A stretch of DNA of 64,000 nt from Pseudomonas sp. EpS/L25 (GTDB lineage: Bacteria; Pseudomonadota; Gammaproteobacteria; Pseudomonadales; Pseudomonadaceae): assembly GCF_001512295.1 (NCBI RefSeq), contig NZ_LNUP01000002.1, forward strand, positions 994,263-1,058,262. Reading direction: 5' to 3'. The notes under the pieces are model-generated. The model was not told where the DNA came from. It saw only the letters and a list, made by a program, of their open reading frames with translations, and did not search any database. The stretch's first letter is position 1, and every line of letters begins with the position of its first letter. A program made the position numbers and the translations under genes. Shown piece by piece: positions 7,954 to 17,297 of this stretch.

Positions 7954-9936
7954 ATGTTGCGTGACCGTCTGGTCAAGCTGAACCGGCGTACCAAGCGAGT
8001 CATCCAGGTCGCGGTCGATCTGGTATTGATCTGGATTTCACTGTGGCTCGCCTTCTATCTGCGGCTGGGCTCCGCGCAGATGATCGAGCCCTTCAGTGGC
8101 CACGCCTGGTTGTTTCTCACTGCCCCGGCCATCGCCATTCCCCTGTTCATCCGCATCGGCATGTACCGTGCGGTCATGCGTTACCTGGGCAACGATGCGC
8201 TGATCGCCATCGCCAAGGCGGTGACGCTCTCGACCCTGCTGCTGTCCGTGGTCATCTACTGGTATCGCGACCTGCCGGAGATCGTGCCGCGTTCGATGAT
8301 CTTCAACTATTGGATCGTCAGCCTGATCCTCATCGGCGGTTTGCGTCTGGCGCTGCGCCAGTACTTCCTGGGCGACTGGTATCGTGCCATCACCGTACCC
8401 TTCATCAAGCAGCCGGACGAACTGCCCCGTGTCGCCATCTATGGCGCCGGTTCGGCGGGCAATCAGCTGATCGCAGCGCTGCGCATGGGGCGGGCGATGC
8501 GGCCGGTGGCCTTCATCGACGATGACAAGAGCATCGCCAATCGCATCATCGCTGGCCTCAAGGTCTACACCCCCAAGCACATCCAGCAGATGATCGAAGA
8601 GACCGGGGCCGAGGAAATCCTCCTGGCCATCCCGTCCGCCACCCGTGCCCGGCGCCGGGAAGTCCTGAGTCTGCTCGAGCCCTATCCCTTGCATGTCCGT
8701 ACCGTCCCGCGGATCAGCGATCTTGCCTGTGGCAAGGTGCAGGTCGACGACCTGCAGGAGGTCGATATCGCCGACCTCCTGGGGCGAGATCCGGTAGCGC
8801 CTCGACCCGAACTGTTCAGTCGCTGCATCAGCCAGCAGGTGGTGATGGTGACGGGCGCGGGTGGCTCCATCGGTTCCGAGCTGTGCCGGCAGATCATCGG
8901 GCAGCGGCCGCGGGTGCTGATCCTGCTCGATCATGCCGAATTCAATCTCTACAGCATCCATCGGGAGCTGGACGCCCATATCCAGCGTGAAGCCCTGCCG
9001 ATCACCCTGGTGCCCGTCCTGGGATCGATTCGTAACGCTGCGCTGCTGCTGCAGGTGATGCGCCACTGGAAGGTGGCGACCCTGTACCATGCGGCAGCCT
9101 ACAAGCACGTGCCCATGGTCGAGCACAATATCGCCGAGGGATTCGGCAACAATGTGCTGGGTACACTGAACGCCGCCCAGGCGGCGATCCAGGCGGGCGT
9201 GACCAGCTTCGTGCTGATTTCCACCGACAAGGCGGTGCGGCCGACCAATATCATGGGGAGTACCAAACGCCTGGCCGAGATGGTCCTGCAGGCGCTCAGC
9301 CGCGAAGCGGCGCCCATACTCCATGGCCAGGCCGACGGCATTCACCAGGTCAATCGTACCCGCTTCACCATGGTCAGATTCGGCAACGTCCTGGGCTCGT
9401 CCGGCTCGGTCATCCCGCTGTTCCGTACGCAAATCCGCAAGGGTGGGCCGGTCACCGTGACCCACCCCAAGATCACCCGCTTCTTCATGACCATCACCGA
9501 AGCGGCACAACTGGTGATCCAGGCCGGGGCCATGGGCGAGGGGGGCGATGTCTTCGTTCTGGACATGGGCGAGCCGGTGCGCATCGTCGAGCTGGCTGAG
9601 CAGATGATCAAGCTGTCGGGCCTCAGCGTGCGTTCTCCTGCCAATCCCCATGGCGATGTGGCCATCGAATTCACCGGTCTGCGGCCTGGCGAGAAGCTCT
9701 ACGAAGAATTGCTCATCGGCGATGACGTCAGTCCCACCTCGCATCCCAAGATCATGCGTGCCAGCGAAGACTTCCTTGCCTGGGACCTTTTCCGGTCCGC
9801 CCTCGTCGAGTTGAGTCGCTCGGTCGATGCCGGCGACTATGTCCGGGTGCGCCAGCTGCTGCGCGACATTGTTGCCGGTTATACACCGGAAGGCGATATC
9901 GTCGACTGGTTGCACACCAACCGGTCCATCGATTGA
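7954..9936 (+). CDS. wbpM: UDP-sugar C-6 dehydratase, WbpM-like (FlaA1/CapD family)
   Basis: A 660-residue inner membrane nucleotide-sugar 4,6-dehydratase. The N-terminal third has four hydrophobic segments (roughly 15-35, 50-68, 85-103, 117-135), followed by a first Rossmann-like domain (GAGSAGNQ, 164-171) and the catalytic SDR domain with GAGGSIGSE (301-309) and STDKAVRPTN (423-432), then STK at 436-438. WbpM converts UDP-GlcNAc to a 4-keto-6-deoxy sugar at the start of QuiNAc/FucNAc synthesis and closes the P. aeruginosa O-antigen locus. It is 10 bases after wbpL. The start MLRDRLVKL is the usual one. Confidence 0.93.
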   Translation: MLRDRLVKLNRRTKRVIQVAVDLVLIWISLWLAFYLRLGSAQMIEPFSGHAWLFLTAPAIAIPLFIRIGMYRAVMRYLGNDALIAIAKAVTLSTLLLSVVIYWYRDLPEIVPRSMIFNYWIVSLILIGGLRLALRQYFLGDWYRAITVPFIKQPDELPRVAIYGAGSAGNQLIAALRMGRAMRPVAFIDDDKSIANRIIAGLKVYTPKHIQQMIEETGAEEILLAIPSATRARRREVLSLLEPYPLHVRTVPRISDLACGKVQVDDLQEVDIADLLGRDPVAPRPELFSRCISQQVVMVTGAGGSIGSELCRQIIGQRPRVLILLDHAEFNLYSIHRELDAHIQREALPITLVPVLGSIRNAALLLQVMRHWKVATLYHAAAYKHVPMVEHNIAEGFGNNVLGTLNAAQAAIQAGVTSFVLISTDKAVRPTNIMGSTKRLAEMVLQALSREAAPILHGQADGIHQVNRTRFTMVRFGNVLGSSGSVIPLFRTQIRKGGPVTVTHPKITRFFMTITEAAQLVIQAGAMGEGGDVFVLDMGEPVRIVELAEQMIKLSGLSVRSPANPHGDVAIEFTGLRPGEKLYEELLIGDDVSPTSHPKIMRASEDFLAWDLFRSALVELSRSVDAGDYVRVRQLLRDIVAGYTPEGDIVDWLHTNRSID

Positions 9937-10155
9937 CCTTGGGCACTGTCTCAAATCCTGTATTTGAAGCCGAGCACAGAAGCGGCACCCTCTCGTCGCT
10001 GAGCTGAACTTTCCTTTTCTGCCACTGTTTAACTCAGGTCTTTGGGCGTGCGGCGTAGGCCGCGGCCCGAGCCAGGGATGGCTGCGCCGTCCTCCGATGT
10101 CCTGCGCGCCGGTTCGGGCAGGATGATGTGCAAATCGATATAGGCAGGATTCAGG
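9937..10155. other. Intergenic region between wbpM and rmlB
   Basis: 219 bp with no credible gene. A weak hairpin, TCAAAT (9951-9956) with ATTTGA (9962-9967), lacks a T-tract, so a terminator for wbpM is not shown. A GC-rich, self-complementary stretch lies around 10045-10110. The rmlB ribosome binding site is probably GGATTCAGG just before 10156. The spacing suggests that the rml genes have their own promoter, but I cannot place it. Confidence 0.4.
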
Positions 10156-11220
10156 ATGAAGGTACTGGTAACGGGTGGCGCGGGTTTCATTGGTTCCGCC
10201 GTAGTACGTTTTCTTATCAACGAAACCCCATGCAAGGTCGCCAACGTCGACAAGCTGACCTACGCCGGTAACGTGGATTCGCTGGCAGACGTCGCGGCGT
10301 CCGAGCGCTATGAGTTTCACCAGGTGGATATCTGCGACTTCGGCGCCCTGCAGAAGGTATTCGCCACCTTCCAGCCCGACGTGGTGATGCACCTGGCTGC
10401 CGAGTCCCATGTGGATCGTTCCATCGAGGGGCCTGCCGACTTCATCCAGACCAACGTCGTCGGCACCGGCGTGATGCTGGAAGTCACCCGCGCCTACTGG
10501 AACGGCCTGGAGCCGGAGGCCAAGGCGGCCTTCCGTTTCCACCACATCTCCACCGATGAAGTCTATGGCGACCTGCACGGCACCGACGACCTCTTCACCG
10601 AGACCACCCCCTATGCGCCGAGCTCGCCCTATTCGGCCAGCAAGGCCGGCAGCGACCACCTGGTGCGCGCCTGGGGCCGGACCTACGGTCTCCCGGTGCT
10701 GGTGACCAACTGCTCGAACAACTACGGTCCCTATCACTTCCCCGAGAAGCTGATTCCCCACGTCATTCTCAATGCCATCCATGGCAAGCCGCTGCCGGTC
10801 TATGGCGACGGTTCCCAGGTGCGTGACTGGCTGTTCGTCGAAGACCATGCCCGTGCCCTCTACACAGTAGTGACCCAGGGCGAGGTCGGTGAGACCTACA
10901 ACATCGGTGGTCACAACGAGAAGCGCAACCTGCAGGTCGTCGAGACCATCTGTGACCTGCTCGAAGAGCTGGCACCCGAGAAGCCGGCGGGTGTGGAGCG
11001 TTATCGCGACCTCATCACCTTCGTCAAGGATCGTCCCGGCCACGACATGAGATACGCCATCGATGCCAGCAAGATCGGTCGCGAGCTGGGTTGGACGCCG
11101 GAAGAGACCTTCGAGACCGGCATGCGCAAGACCGTCACCTGGTACCTGAACAATCGTGAGTGGTGGCAGCGGGTACTGTCCGGTGCCTATCGCCTCGAGC
11201 GCCTCGGCGAAGCCGTTTAA
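10156..11220 (+). CDS. rmlB: dTDP-glucose 4,6-dehydratase
   Basis: Second enzyme of dTDP-L-rhamnose synthesis, 354 residues. NAD-binding loop GGAGFIGSA at 7-15, catalytic triad region STDEVYGDL with T133/D134/E135, and YSASK at 159-163. The VDKLTYAGN strand and [10 protein letters not shown] are signatures that separate RmlB from general epimerases. It begins an rmlBACD operon; P. aeruginosa orders these genes rmlBDAC and keeps them elsewhere in the chromosome. dTDP-rhamnose feeds LPS core, O-antigen and possibly rhamnolipid synthesis. Confidence 0.96.
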   Translation: MKVLVTGGAGFIGSAVVRFLINETPCKVANVDKLTYAGNVDSLADVAASERYEFHQVDICDFGALQKVFATFQPDVVMHLAAESHVDRSIEGPADFIQTNVVGTGVMLEVTRAYWNGLEPEAKAAFRFHHISTDEVYGDLHGTDDLFTETTPYAPSSPYSASKAGSDHLVRAWGRTYGLPVLVTNCSNNYGPYHFPEKLIPHVILNAIHGKPLPVYGDGSQVRDWLFVEDHARALYTVVTQGEVGETYNIGGHNEKRNLQVVETICDLLEELAPEKPAGVERYRDLITFVKDRPGHDMRYAIDASKIGRELGWTPEETFETGMRKTVTWYLNNREWWQRVLSGAYRLERLGEAV

Positions 11221-11292
11221 CGATCCTGGCGCGGACAGGCTCCAGGGCGTGTCCGACCGACAGCAACAGTCAATTTTCAGAGGACGATTGCC

Positions 11293-12174
11293 ATGAGCAA
11301 ATACAAGGGAATCCTGCTGGCCGGTGGCTCCGGTACTCGTTTGCACCCCATTACCCTGGGTGTGTCCAAGCAGTCACTGCCGATCTACGACAAACCCATG
11401 ATCTACTATCCGTTGTCCGTGCTGATGCTGGCCGGTATCCAGGAAGTCCTGATCATCTCGACACCAGCCGACCTGCCCGGCTTCCAGCGCATGCTGGGCG
11501 ACGGCAGCCACTTCGGCATGCAACTGAGCTATGCCGAGCAGCCCAGCCCGGACGGCCTCGCCCAGGCTTTCATCATCGGTCGCGAATTCGTCGGCGATGA
11601 CAACGTCTGCCTGGTGCTGGGCGACAACATCTTCTACGGCCAGCACTTCAGCGAGACACTGCTCAAGGCGGCGAGCGTGGAGAAGGGCGCCACCGTCTTC
11701 GGCTACTACGTCGCCGATCCCGAGCGTTTCGGCGTGGTCGAGTTCGACGAACAGGGCAAGGCCCTGAGCATCGAAGAGAAGCCCAAGAAGCCGAAATCCA
11801 ACTATGCCGTCACCGGTCTGTATTTCTACGACAACGACGTGCTGGACATCGCCGCCAACATCAAGCCATCGCCCCGGGGCGAGCTGGAAATCACCGACGT
11901 CAACAACGAGTACCTGCGTCGCGGCTCGCTGAACGTCTCCTTGCTGGGTCGTGGTTTCGCCTGGCTGGATACCGGTACCCACGATGCCCTGCTGGAAGCC
12001 GGGCATTTCGTGCAGACCATCGAGAAGCGCCAGGGTCTGAAGGTCGCTTGCCTCGAAGAGATCGCCTTCCAGAAAGGTTGGATCACCTGCGAGCAGATGG
12101 CGCTGCAGGCCGAAGCCCTGAGCAAGACTGGTTATGGCCAGTACCTGGCGCGGCTGTGCAAGGAGCAGGACTGA
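11293..12174 (+). CDS. rmlA: Glucose-1-phosphate thymidylyltransferase
   Basis: First enzyme of dTDP-L-rhamnose synthesis, 293 residues, making dTDP-glucose from dTTP and glucose-1-phosphate; the family is feedback-inhibited by dTDP-rhamnose. The nucleotidyltransferase signature GGSGTRLHP is at 11-19, followed by the metal-binding VLGDNIFYG and the substrate segment [20 protein letters not shown]. Ribosome binding site AGAGGA precedes the ATG. It lies 72 bases after rmlB and overlaps rmlC, so the gene order is B-A-C-D. Confidence 0.97.
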   Translation: MSKYKGILLAGGSGTRLHPITLGVSKQSLPIYDKPMIYYPLSVLMLAGIQEVLIISTPADLPGFQRMLGDGSHFGMQLSYAEQPSPDGLAQAFIIGREFVGDDNVCLVLGDNIFYGQHFSETLLKAASVEKGATVFGYYVADPERFGVVEFDEQGKALSIEEKPKKPKSNYAVTGLYFYDNDVLDIAANIKPSPRGELEITDVNNEYLRRGSLNVSLLGRGFAWLDTGTHDALLEAGHFVQTIEKRQGLKVACLEEIAFQKGWITCEQMALQAEALSKTGYGQYLARLCKEQD

Positions 12175-12710
12175 TGCAGGTCTTCGAAACCGCGATCCCG
12201 GACGTCAAGCTGATCGAACCCAAGGTCTTCGGTGACGACCGCGGCTTCTTCCTGGAGTCCTTTCAGGCGGAGCGCTATGCCCAGCAGGCGGGGATCACCC
12301 TGCCGTTCGTGCAGGACAACCACTCGCGTTCCGCCAGGAACGTGCTGCGCGGTCTGCATTTCCAGCGCAGCAAGCCGCAAGGCAAGCTGGTGCGCGTCGT
12401 GCGCGGCGAGGTGCTGGACGTGGCCGTCGACATCCGTCGCGGCTCACCCACCTTCGGCAACGTGGTCGCCGAGATCCTCTCGGAAGACAACAAGCGCCAG
12501 CTCTGGATACCGCCGGGCCTGGCCCACGGCTTCGTGGTGCTGTCCGAAACCGCTGATTTTGAATACAAGTGCACAGATTATTACGATCCCTCTGATGAAG
12601 GGTCTTTGATCTGGAATGATCCGGATCTGAATATCGACTGGCGGGTAACGGATCCCATCCTGTCCGCCAAAGATGCACAAGGACTTCGATTGGCGGAGCT
12701 GTATAGATGA
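12174..12710 (+). CDS. rmlC: dTDP-4-dehydrorhamnose 3,5-epimerase
   Basis: Cupin-fold epimerase of 178 residues, third step of dTDP-L-rhamnose synthesis. Visible are the opening DDRGFFLESF, the active-site RGLHFQ histidine, the IPPGLAHGFVVLS strand, and YKCTDYYDP with the catalytic tyrosine region. The ATG overlaps the rmlA stop (TGATG), giving coupled translation, and rmlD begins 4 bases before this gene ends. Codon use drifts toward A/T near the C-terminus (12550-12700), a local feature seen again around the rmlD start. Confidence 0.96.
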   Translation: MQVFETAIPDVKLIEPKVFGDDRGFFLESFQAERYAQQAGITLPFVQDNHSRSARNVLRGLHFQRSKPQGKLVRVVRGEVLDVAVDIRRGSPTFGNVVAEILSEDNKRQLWIPPGLAHGFVVLSETADFEYKCTDYYDPSDEGSLIWNDPDLNIDWRVTDPILSAKDAQGLRLAELYR

Positions 12711-13621
12711 AGATACTGGTTACCGGCGCGAACGGTCAGGTCGGGCGTTGTCTGACCGATCGTCTTCAGCGTTCAGAACTGGCATGGGAGGCCCATGGAC
12801 GTGCCACTCTGGACATCGCTGACGAAGGCTCGGTAACCAGCCATCTCGAGCGATTCGCTCCAGACGTCGTGGTCAACGCGGCCGCCTATACGGCGGTCGA
12901 CAAGGCCGAGCAGGAGCCGGAGATTGCCGCGCGCGGCAACATCGAAGGCCCCGCGGTCCTGGCGCAGGCCTGTGGTGCAGCCGGTATCGCCCTGTTGCAC
13001 TTGTCCACCGACTACGTGTTCGACGGGACGGCCACCCAGCCCTACCAGGTGAGCGACCCGGTCAGTCCCGCCGGGGTCTATGGGATGACCAAGCTGGAGG
13101 GTGAGAATCGCATCCTCTCGGCGTGCCCGCGGGCCGTGATCCTGCGAACGGCCTGGGTCTTCAGCGAGCACTGCAACAACTTCCTCAAGACCATGCTGCG
13201 CCTGGCCGCCGATCGCGACGAACTGCGCGTGGTCGGCGACCAGGTCGGCTGCCCGACCTATGCCGGTCACATCGCCGATGCGCTGCTGGAGATCGCTGGC
13301 CAGATCCAGGCAGGTCCTGCGCAGGCGGCCTATGGGCTCTACCATTACGCCGGCGACAGCGGATTGAGCTGGTGCGACTTCGCGCGGTACATCATCGATG
13401 CCGGTCAGGAAGTCGGCATGCTGCAGCGCGCACCCCTCATCACCGGGATCACCACCTCCGAGTTTCCCACCCTGGCCATGCGGCCCGCCTATTCGATGTT
13501 GGATTCGAGCGCGCTGCAGAGCGCCTTCGGCATCGCGCCGAGCGACTGGCGACAGGGGGTGCGGCAGACCCTGGCCGCGCTCAAGACCGAGCGCGAGCGC
13601 GCCGGATCCTTGGTCAGTTGA
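12707..13621 (+). CDS. rmlD: dTDP-4-dehydrorhamnose reductase
   Basis: Final enzyme of dTDP-L-rhamnose synthesis, 304 residues, an extended SDR that reduces dTDP-4-keto-rhamnose with NAD(P)H. It shows GANGQVGR at 7-14, NAAAYTAVDKAE, LSTDYVFDG, and YGMTKLEGE carrying the YxxxK pair, all typical of RmlD. The start overlaps rmlC by 4 bases. It completes the four-gene pathway, so the organism can make dTDP-L-rhamnose from glucose-1-phosphate using this operon alone. Confidence 0.96.
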   Translation: MKILVTGANGQVGRCLTDRLQRSELAWEAHGRATLDIADEGSVTSHLERFAPDVVVNAAAYTAVDKAEQEPEIAARGNIEGPAVLAQACGAAGIALLHLSTDYVFDGTATQPYQVSDPVSPAGVYGMTKLEGENRILSACPRAVILRTAWVFSEHCNNFLKTMLRLAADRDELRVVGDQVGCPTYAGHIADALLEIAGQIQAGPAQAAYGLYHYAGDSGLSWCDFARYIIDAGQEVGMLQRAPLITGITTSEFPTLAMRPAYSMLDSSALQSAFGIAPSDWRQGVRQTLAALKTERERAGSLVS

Positions 13622-13680
13622 CAGCCTGACGGAGCGCGATAAGCTTTTCGCATTTCACGGTGGAACAGGGAGGTTCCCCT

Positions 13681-13983
13681 ATGAGATTCGTCTGGATCCT
13701 CTTCTTTCTCGTTGTCCTGCAGTCCCAGGCCTATGCCTGCGAGCCTGCCGTCGGCGGTCACGCCAAGCCATCCGCCAGTGCCGTGCAGGCACCGCTGAAC
13801 ATCAATGTCGCCGATGTCACCGAGCTGCAGCGCTTGAGTGGTATCGGTGCGGTCAAGGCCCAGGCCATCGTCGATCATCGTCAGGTCCACGGCGCCTTCG
13901 CTTCGGTGGACGAGTTGCTCGAGGTCAAGGGAATCGGCAAGGGCCTCCTGCAACGCAATCGTGCGCTGCTGACCGTCGACTGA
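13681..13983 (+). CDS. Secreted helix-hairpin-helix DNA-binding protein, ComEA-like
   Basis: A 100-residue protein with a signal peptide (about 1-18, ending SQAYA before a cysteine) and a single ComEA-type helix-hairpin-helix domain: NINVADVTELQRLSGIG, then KAQAIVDHR, then a second hairpin LLEVKGIGKG. ComEA proteins bind double-stranded DNA in the periplasm during natural transformation; the same small gene lies just beyond wbpM in P. aeruginosa (PA3140). Start chosen at 13681 because GGGAGGTTCCCCT precedes it. No other competence genes are nearby, so a role in DNA uptake is inferred from the family. Confidence 0.88.
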   Translation: MRFVWILFFLVVLQSQAYACEPAVGGHAKPSASAVQAPLNINVADVTELQRLSGIGAVKAQAIVDHRQVHGAFASVDELLEVKGIGKGLLQRNRALLTVD

Positions 13984-14127
13984 TTCCTGTCGAACTTTAA
14001 TCGGCTTTTCTTAGGGAATACTCAACTTCTTGTTTTAGCTGGAATTCTAAGTTCTGGCACAGGCATTGCTCTATCTCTGGCACGAGCGGGTACGGCGTCA
14101 ATTTCCCGTACCAGAGGAGCAGAGCAA
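13984..14127 (+). promoter_or_regulatory. Sigma-54 promoter of the fliEFG operon
   Basis: Within this 144 bp gap, TGGCAC (14055-14060), five bases, TTGCT (14066-14070) matches the sigma-54 -24/-12 consensus, with GG and GC at the required spacing of 12. It is 58 bases before the fliE ATG. In P. aeruginosa fliE is a class II or III flagellar promoter driven by RpoN with FleQ and/or FleR. A GGCACGAGC repeat of the box 20 bases later lacks a -12 partner. Confidence 0.85.
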
Positions 14128-14466
14128 ATGGTTCAAGGTGTCGAGTTCAATCGGTTGATGCTGGAAATGCGTTCCATGCAGACCGAGGCCATGGCCCGGT
14201 CGAAAGCCGTGGCTGCACCCGCCAGCACCGAACAGGTCCAGGGCCCGAGCTTCGCCGACATGCTCAGCAAGGCCGTGGGCTCCGTTGCCGAGACCCAGCA
14301 GACCGCCAGCGAGATGGCCAAGGCCTTCGAACTGGGACAGGGCGGTGTCGACCTCACTCAAGTCATGATCGCTTCGCAGAAGGCCAGCGTTTCCGTGCAG
14401 GCCTTGACCCAGGTACGCAACAAGTTCGTGCAGGCGTACCAAGACATCATGCAAATGTCGATTTGA
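14128..14466 (+). CDS. fliE: Flagellar hook-basal body complex protein FliE
   Basis: A 112-residue rod adaptor joining the MS ring to the proximal rod. It has the expected composition: a disordered, Ala/Met-rich N-terminus, then [12 protein letters not shown], and the conserved C-terminal helix [20 protein letters not shown] ending near the stop. The ATG follows AGAGGAGCAGAG. First gene of the fliE-fliF-fliG transcription unit, controlled by the sigma-54 box just upstream. Unlike in most pseudomonads, the regulators fleQ and fleSR are not located before it. Confidence 0.96.
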   Translation: MVQGVEFNRLMLEMRSMQTEAMARSKAVAAPASTEQVQGPSFADMLSKAVGSVAETQQTASEMAKAFELGQGGVDLTQVMIASQKASVSVQALTQVRNKFVQAYQDIMQMSI

Positions 14467-14480
14467 GGACGGTCTAGATC

Positions 14481-16295
14481 ATGGCTGACGCTCTTACCAA
14501 CGCTCCCGTCCCCACCGCCAAACCCGAGGCCGAGGACAAAGCCAAGAAGCCGCTGCTGGGCCTGAGCTTTCTCGACAACCTGTCCGAGATGCCGCTGCTG
14601 CGCCAACTGGGCCTGCTCATCGGTCTGGCGGCCAGTGTCGCCCTGGGTTTCGCTGTGGTGCTCTGGACCCAGCAGCCTGACTATCGGCCGCTGTACACCA
14701 GCATGAACGGCCTGGACGCCAACCAGGTCCTGCAGGCCCTGGGCGCTGCCGACATCGGCTACAAGGTCGACCCGAACTCCGGCGCCTTGCTGGTCAAGGC
14801 CGATGACCTGGGGCGTGCGCGCATGAAGATGGCGGCTGCCGGCATCACCGCCTCCGATGGTAACGTCGGCTTCGAGCTGCTGGACAAGGAGCAGCCGCTG
14901 GGCACCAGCCAGTTCATGGAAGCGGCGAATTACCGACGCGGCCTCGAGGGCGAACTGGCCCGCACCATTTCCAGCCTGAACAACATCAAGGGTGCCCGGG
15001 TACACCTGGCGATTCCGAAAAGCTCCGTGTTCGTTCGTGACGAACGCAAGCCGAGCGCGTCCGTGCTGGTGGAAATGTACCCTGGCCGTACTCTGGATGC
15101 CGGCCAGGTCATGGCCATCATCAACCTGGTCGCCACCAGCGTGCCGGAGCTGGACAAGTCCCAGGTCACCATCGTCGACCAGAAAGGCCAGTTGCTGTCC
15201 GACCAGCAGAACATGTCCGAGCTGTCCATCGCCGGCAAGCAGCTGGACTACACCCGCAAGATGGAAGGCTCCCTGACCCAGCGCGTGCAGAACATTATGC
15301 AGCCGGTAGTGGGCAGCGGTCGCTTCAAGGCCGAAGTGGCGGCAGACGTCGACTTCAACGCGGTCGAGTCGACCTCCGAGCAGTTCAACCCCGACCAGCC
15401 GGCGCTGCGCAGTGAGCAGCAGAACAGTGAGCAACGCCAGACGTCCGGCGGCGGTGCCCAGGGCGTGCCCGGTGCGCTGTCCAACCAGCCGCCCGGTCCC
15501 TCCAGCACTCCAGAGCGGGCCAATGCCGGGGCTGCCGGTGGTGGAGCGAACTACATCGCGCCGGGCCAGCCGCTGCGGGATGCCAACGACCAGTACATCT
15601 ACGACAGCAAGACCAATCTCCCGGCCACCCTGCCGTACCCGACCGACAAGCGTGAGCAGAACACCCGCAACTACGAGCTGGACCGCAGCATCAGCTATAC
15701 CCGTCAGCAGCAGGGCCGCCTGCGTCGGCTTTCCGTCGCGGTGGTGCTGGATGACCAGGTCAAGGTCGATGCGGCTGGCAAGCTGACCCATACGCCCTGG
15801 TCCACCGAAGACCTGGCTCGCTTCACCCGCCTGGTGCAGGACGCCGTAGGCTTCGACGCCAGCCGTGGTGACAGCGTGAGCGTGATCAATGCGCCCTTCG
15901 CGCCGGTGCAGCCGGAAGAGATCGAAAGCATTCCCTTCTACCAGCAGTCGTGGTTCTGGGGCGTGGTGAAGCAGGCGCTGGGTGTGCTGTTCATCCTGGT
16001 GCTAGTCTTTGGGGTACTGCGGCCGGTGCTGAAGAACCTGTCCGGTGGCAATGCCAAGGACGCCGCCGCGCTGGCCGCTGCCGGTGGTGCCGGCGCCCTG
16101 GGTGCTGGTGGCCTGGATGGCCTGTCGGACGATCTGGCCGACGACAAGGTGAGCCTGGGGGGACCGGCACCGCTGCTGCTGCCGAGCCCGAGCGAGGGCT
16201 ACGACGCCCAGCTGACGGCCATCAAGCAACTGGTCAACGATGATCCGGGCCGTGTAGCCCAGGTAGTGAAGGATTGGATCAATGGCGACGAATGA
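14481..16295 (+). CDS. fliF: Flagellar MS-ring protein FliF
   Basis: A 604-residue MS-ring protein. First membrane helix at about 45-65 (LGLLIGLAASVALGFAVVLW), a large periplasmic region beginning YRPLYTSMNGLDANQVLQAL with ring-building motifs, a disordered Gly/Ser/Pro stretch around 320-350 facing the collar, and a second membrane helix near 497-517. The last 40 residues (from about SLGGPAPLL) form the FliG-binding tail. Starts 14 bases after fliE; its end overlaps the fliG start by 14 bases. Assembles first and templates the C-ring and export gate. Confidence 0.97.
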   Translation: MADALTNAPVPTAKPEAEDKAKKPLLGLSFLDNLSEMPLLRQLGLLIGLAASVALGFAVVLWTQQPDYRPLYTSMNGLDANQVLQALGAADIGYKVDPNSGALLVKADDLGRARMKMAAAGITASDGNVGFELLDKEQPLGTSQFMEAANYRRGLEGELARTISSLNNIKGARVHLAIPKSSVFVRDERKPSASVLVEMYPGRTLDAGQVMAIINLVATSVPELDKSQVTIVDQKGQLLSDQQNMSELSIAGKQLDYTRKMEGSLTQRVQNIMQPVVGSGRFKAEVAADVDFNAVESTSEQFNPDQPALRSEQQNSEQRQTSGGGAQGVPGALSNQPPGPSSTPERANAGAAGGGANYIAPGQPLRDANDQYIYDSKTNLPATLPYPTDKREQNTRNYELDRSISYTRQQQGRLRRLSVAVVLDDQVKVDAAGKLTHTPWSTEDLARFTRLVQDAVGFDASRGDSVSVINAPFAPVQPEEIESIPFYQQSWFWGVVKQALGVLFILVLVFGVLRPVLKNLSGGNAKDAAALAAAGGAGALGAGGLDGLSDDLADDKVSLGGPAPLLLPSPSEGYDAQLTAIKQLVNDDPGRVAQVVKDWINGDE

Positions 16296-17292
16296 AGCGC
16301 AACTCTCCAAGGTCGAGAAGGCCGCCATCTTCCTCCTGTCGCTGGGCGAAGCCGATGCCGCGCAGATCCTTCGGCACATGGGGCCCAAGGAAGTGCAGAA
16401 GGTCGGCACGGCCATGGCGCAGATGCGCAACGTCAACCGCGAGCAGGTCGAGCGGGTGCTGGGCGATTTCATAGAGGTGGTCGGCGACCAGACCAGCCTG
16501 GGCGTCGGCGCCGATGGCTACATCCGCAAGATGCTCACCCAGGCGCTGGGCGAGGACAAGGCCAGTGGCCTGATCGACCGGATCCTGCTGGGCGGCAATA
16601 CCAGCGGCCTGGACAGCCTGAAGTGGATGGAACCGCGGGCGGTGGCGGACGTGATCCGCTACGAGCACCCGCAGATCCAGGCCATCGTGGTGGCCTACCT
16701 CGATCCCGACCAGGCGGCCGAGGTGCTCAGCCACTTCGATCACAAGGTGCGTCTCGACATCGTGCTGCGCGTCTCGTCGCTGAACACCGTACAGCCGGCG
16801 GCCCTGAAGGAGCTGAACCTGATCCTGGAGAAGCAGTTCTCCGGCAGCGCCAGTACCACCCGTACGGCTCTCGGCGGCGTCAAGCGCGCGGCCGACATCA
16901 TGAACTACCTGGACAGCTCGGTCGAAGGGCCGCTCATGGACGCGATCCGCGATGCGGACCAGGACCTGTCGGGGCAGATCGAGGACCTGATGTTCGTCTT
17001 CGACAACCTCTCGGACGTGGACGACCGCGGCATCCAGGCACTGCTGCGCGAAGTGTCCTCCGATGTCCTGGTGCTGGCGCTGAAGGGCGCCGACGAGGGC
17101 ATCAGGGAGAAGTTCTTCCGCAATATGTCCAAGCGCGCGGCCGAGCTGCTGCGCGACGATCTGGAAGCCAAGGGGCCGGTCCGGCTGTCCGAGGTGGAAG
17201 GGGCGCAGAAGGAAGTTCTGGCGGTCGCCCGGCGCATGGCCGATGCTGGCGAGATCGTGCTGGGCGGCAAGGGTGGCGAGGAAATGGTCTGA
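16282..17292 (+). CDS. fliG: Flagellar motor switch protein FliG
   Basis: A 336-residue rotor protein that contacts FliF, FliM and the stators. The N-terminal domain (SKVEKAAIFLLSLGEADAA) binds FliF; the middle EHPQ motif is seen in YEHPQIQAIVV; the C-terminal torque domain has the charged helix around DLMFVFDNLSDVDDRGIQALLREV. It overlaps fliF by 14 bases. In P. aeruginosa fliG runs directly into fliH; here 240 bp, a dispersed repeat and a separate sigma-54 box intervene. Confidence 0.97.
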   Translation: MATNEAQLSKVEKAAIFLLSLGEADAAQILRHMGPKEVQKVGTAMAQMRNVNREQVERVLGDFIEVVGDQTSLGVGADGYIRKMLTQALGEDKASGLIDRILLGGNTSGLDSLKWMEPRAVADVIRYEHPQIQAIVVAYLDPDQAAEVLSHFDHKVRLDIVLRVSSLNTVQPAALKELNLILEKQFSGSASTTRTALGGVKRAADIMNYLDSSVEGPLMDAIRDADQDLSGQIEDLMFVFDNLSDVDDRGIQALLREVSSDVLVLALKGADEGIREKFFRNMSKRAAELLRDDLEAKGPVRLSEVEGAQKEVLAVARRMADAGEIVLGGKGGEEMV

Positions 17293-17297
17293 CCCTT

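Noticed and set aside
8038-11346. A 1102-codon open frame on the minus strand across wbpM-rmlB
   Set aside because: Antisense to WbpM and RmlB with low-complexity, Asp/Gly/Gln/His-rich translation and no plausible start signal.
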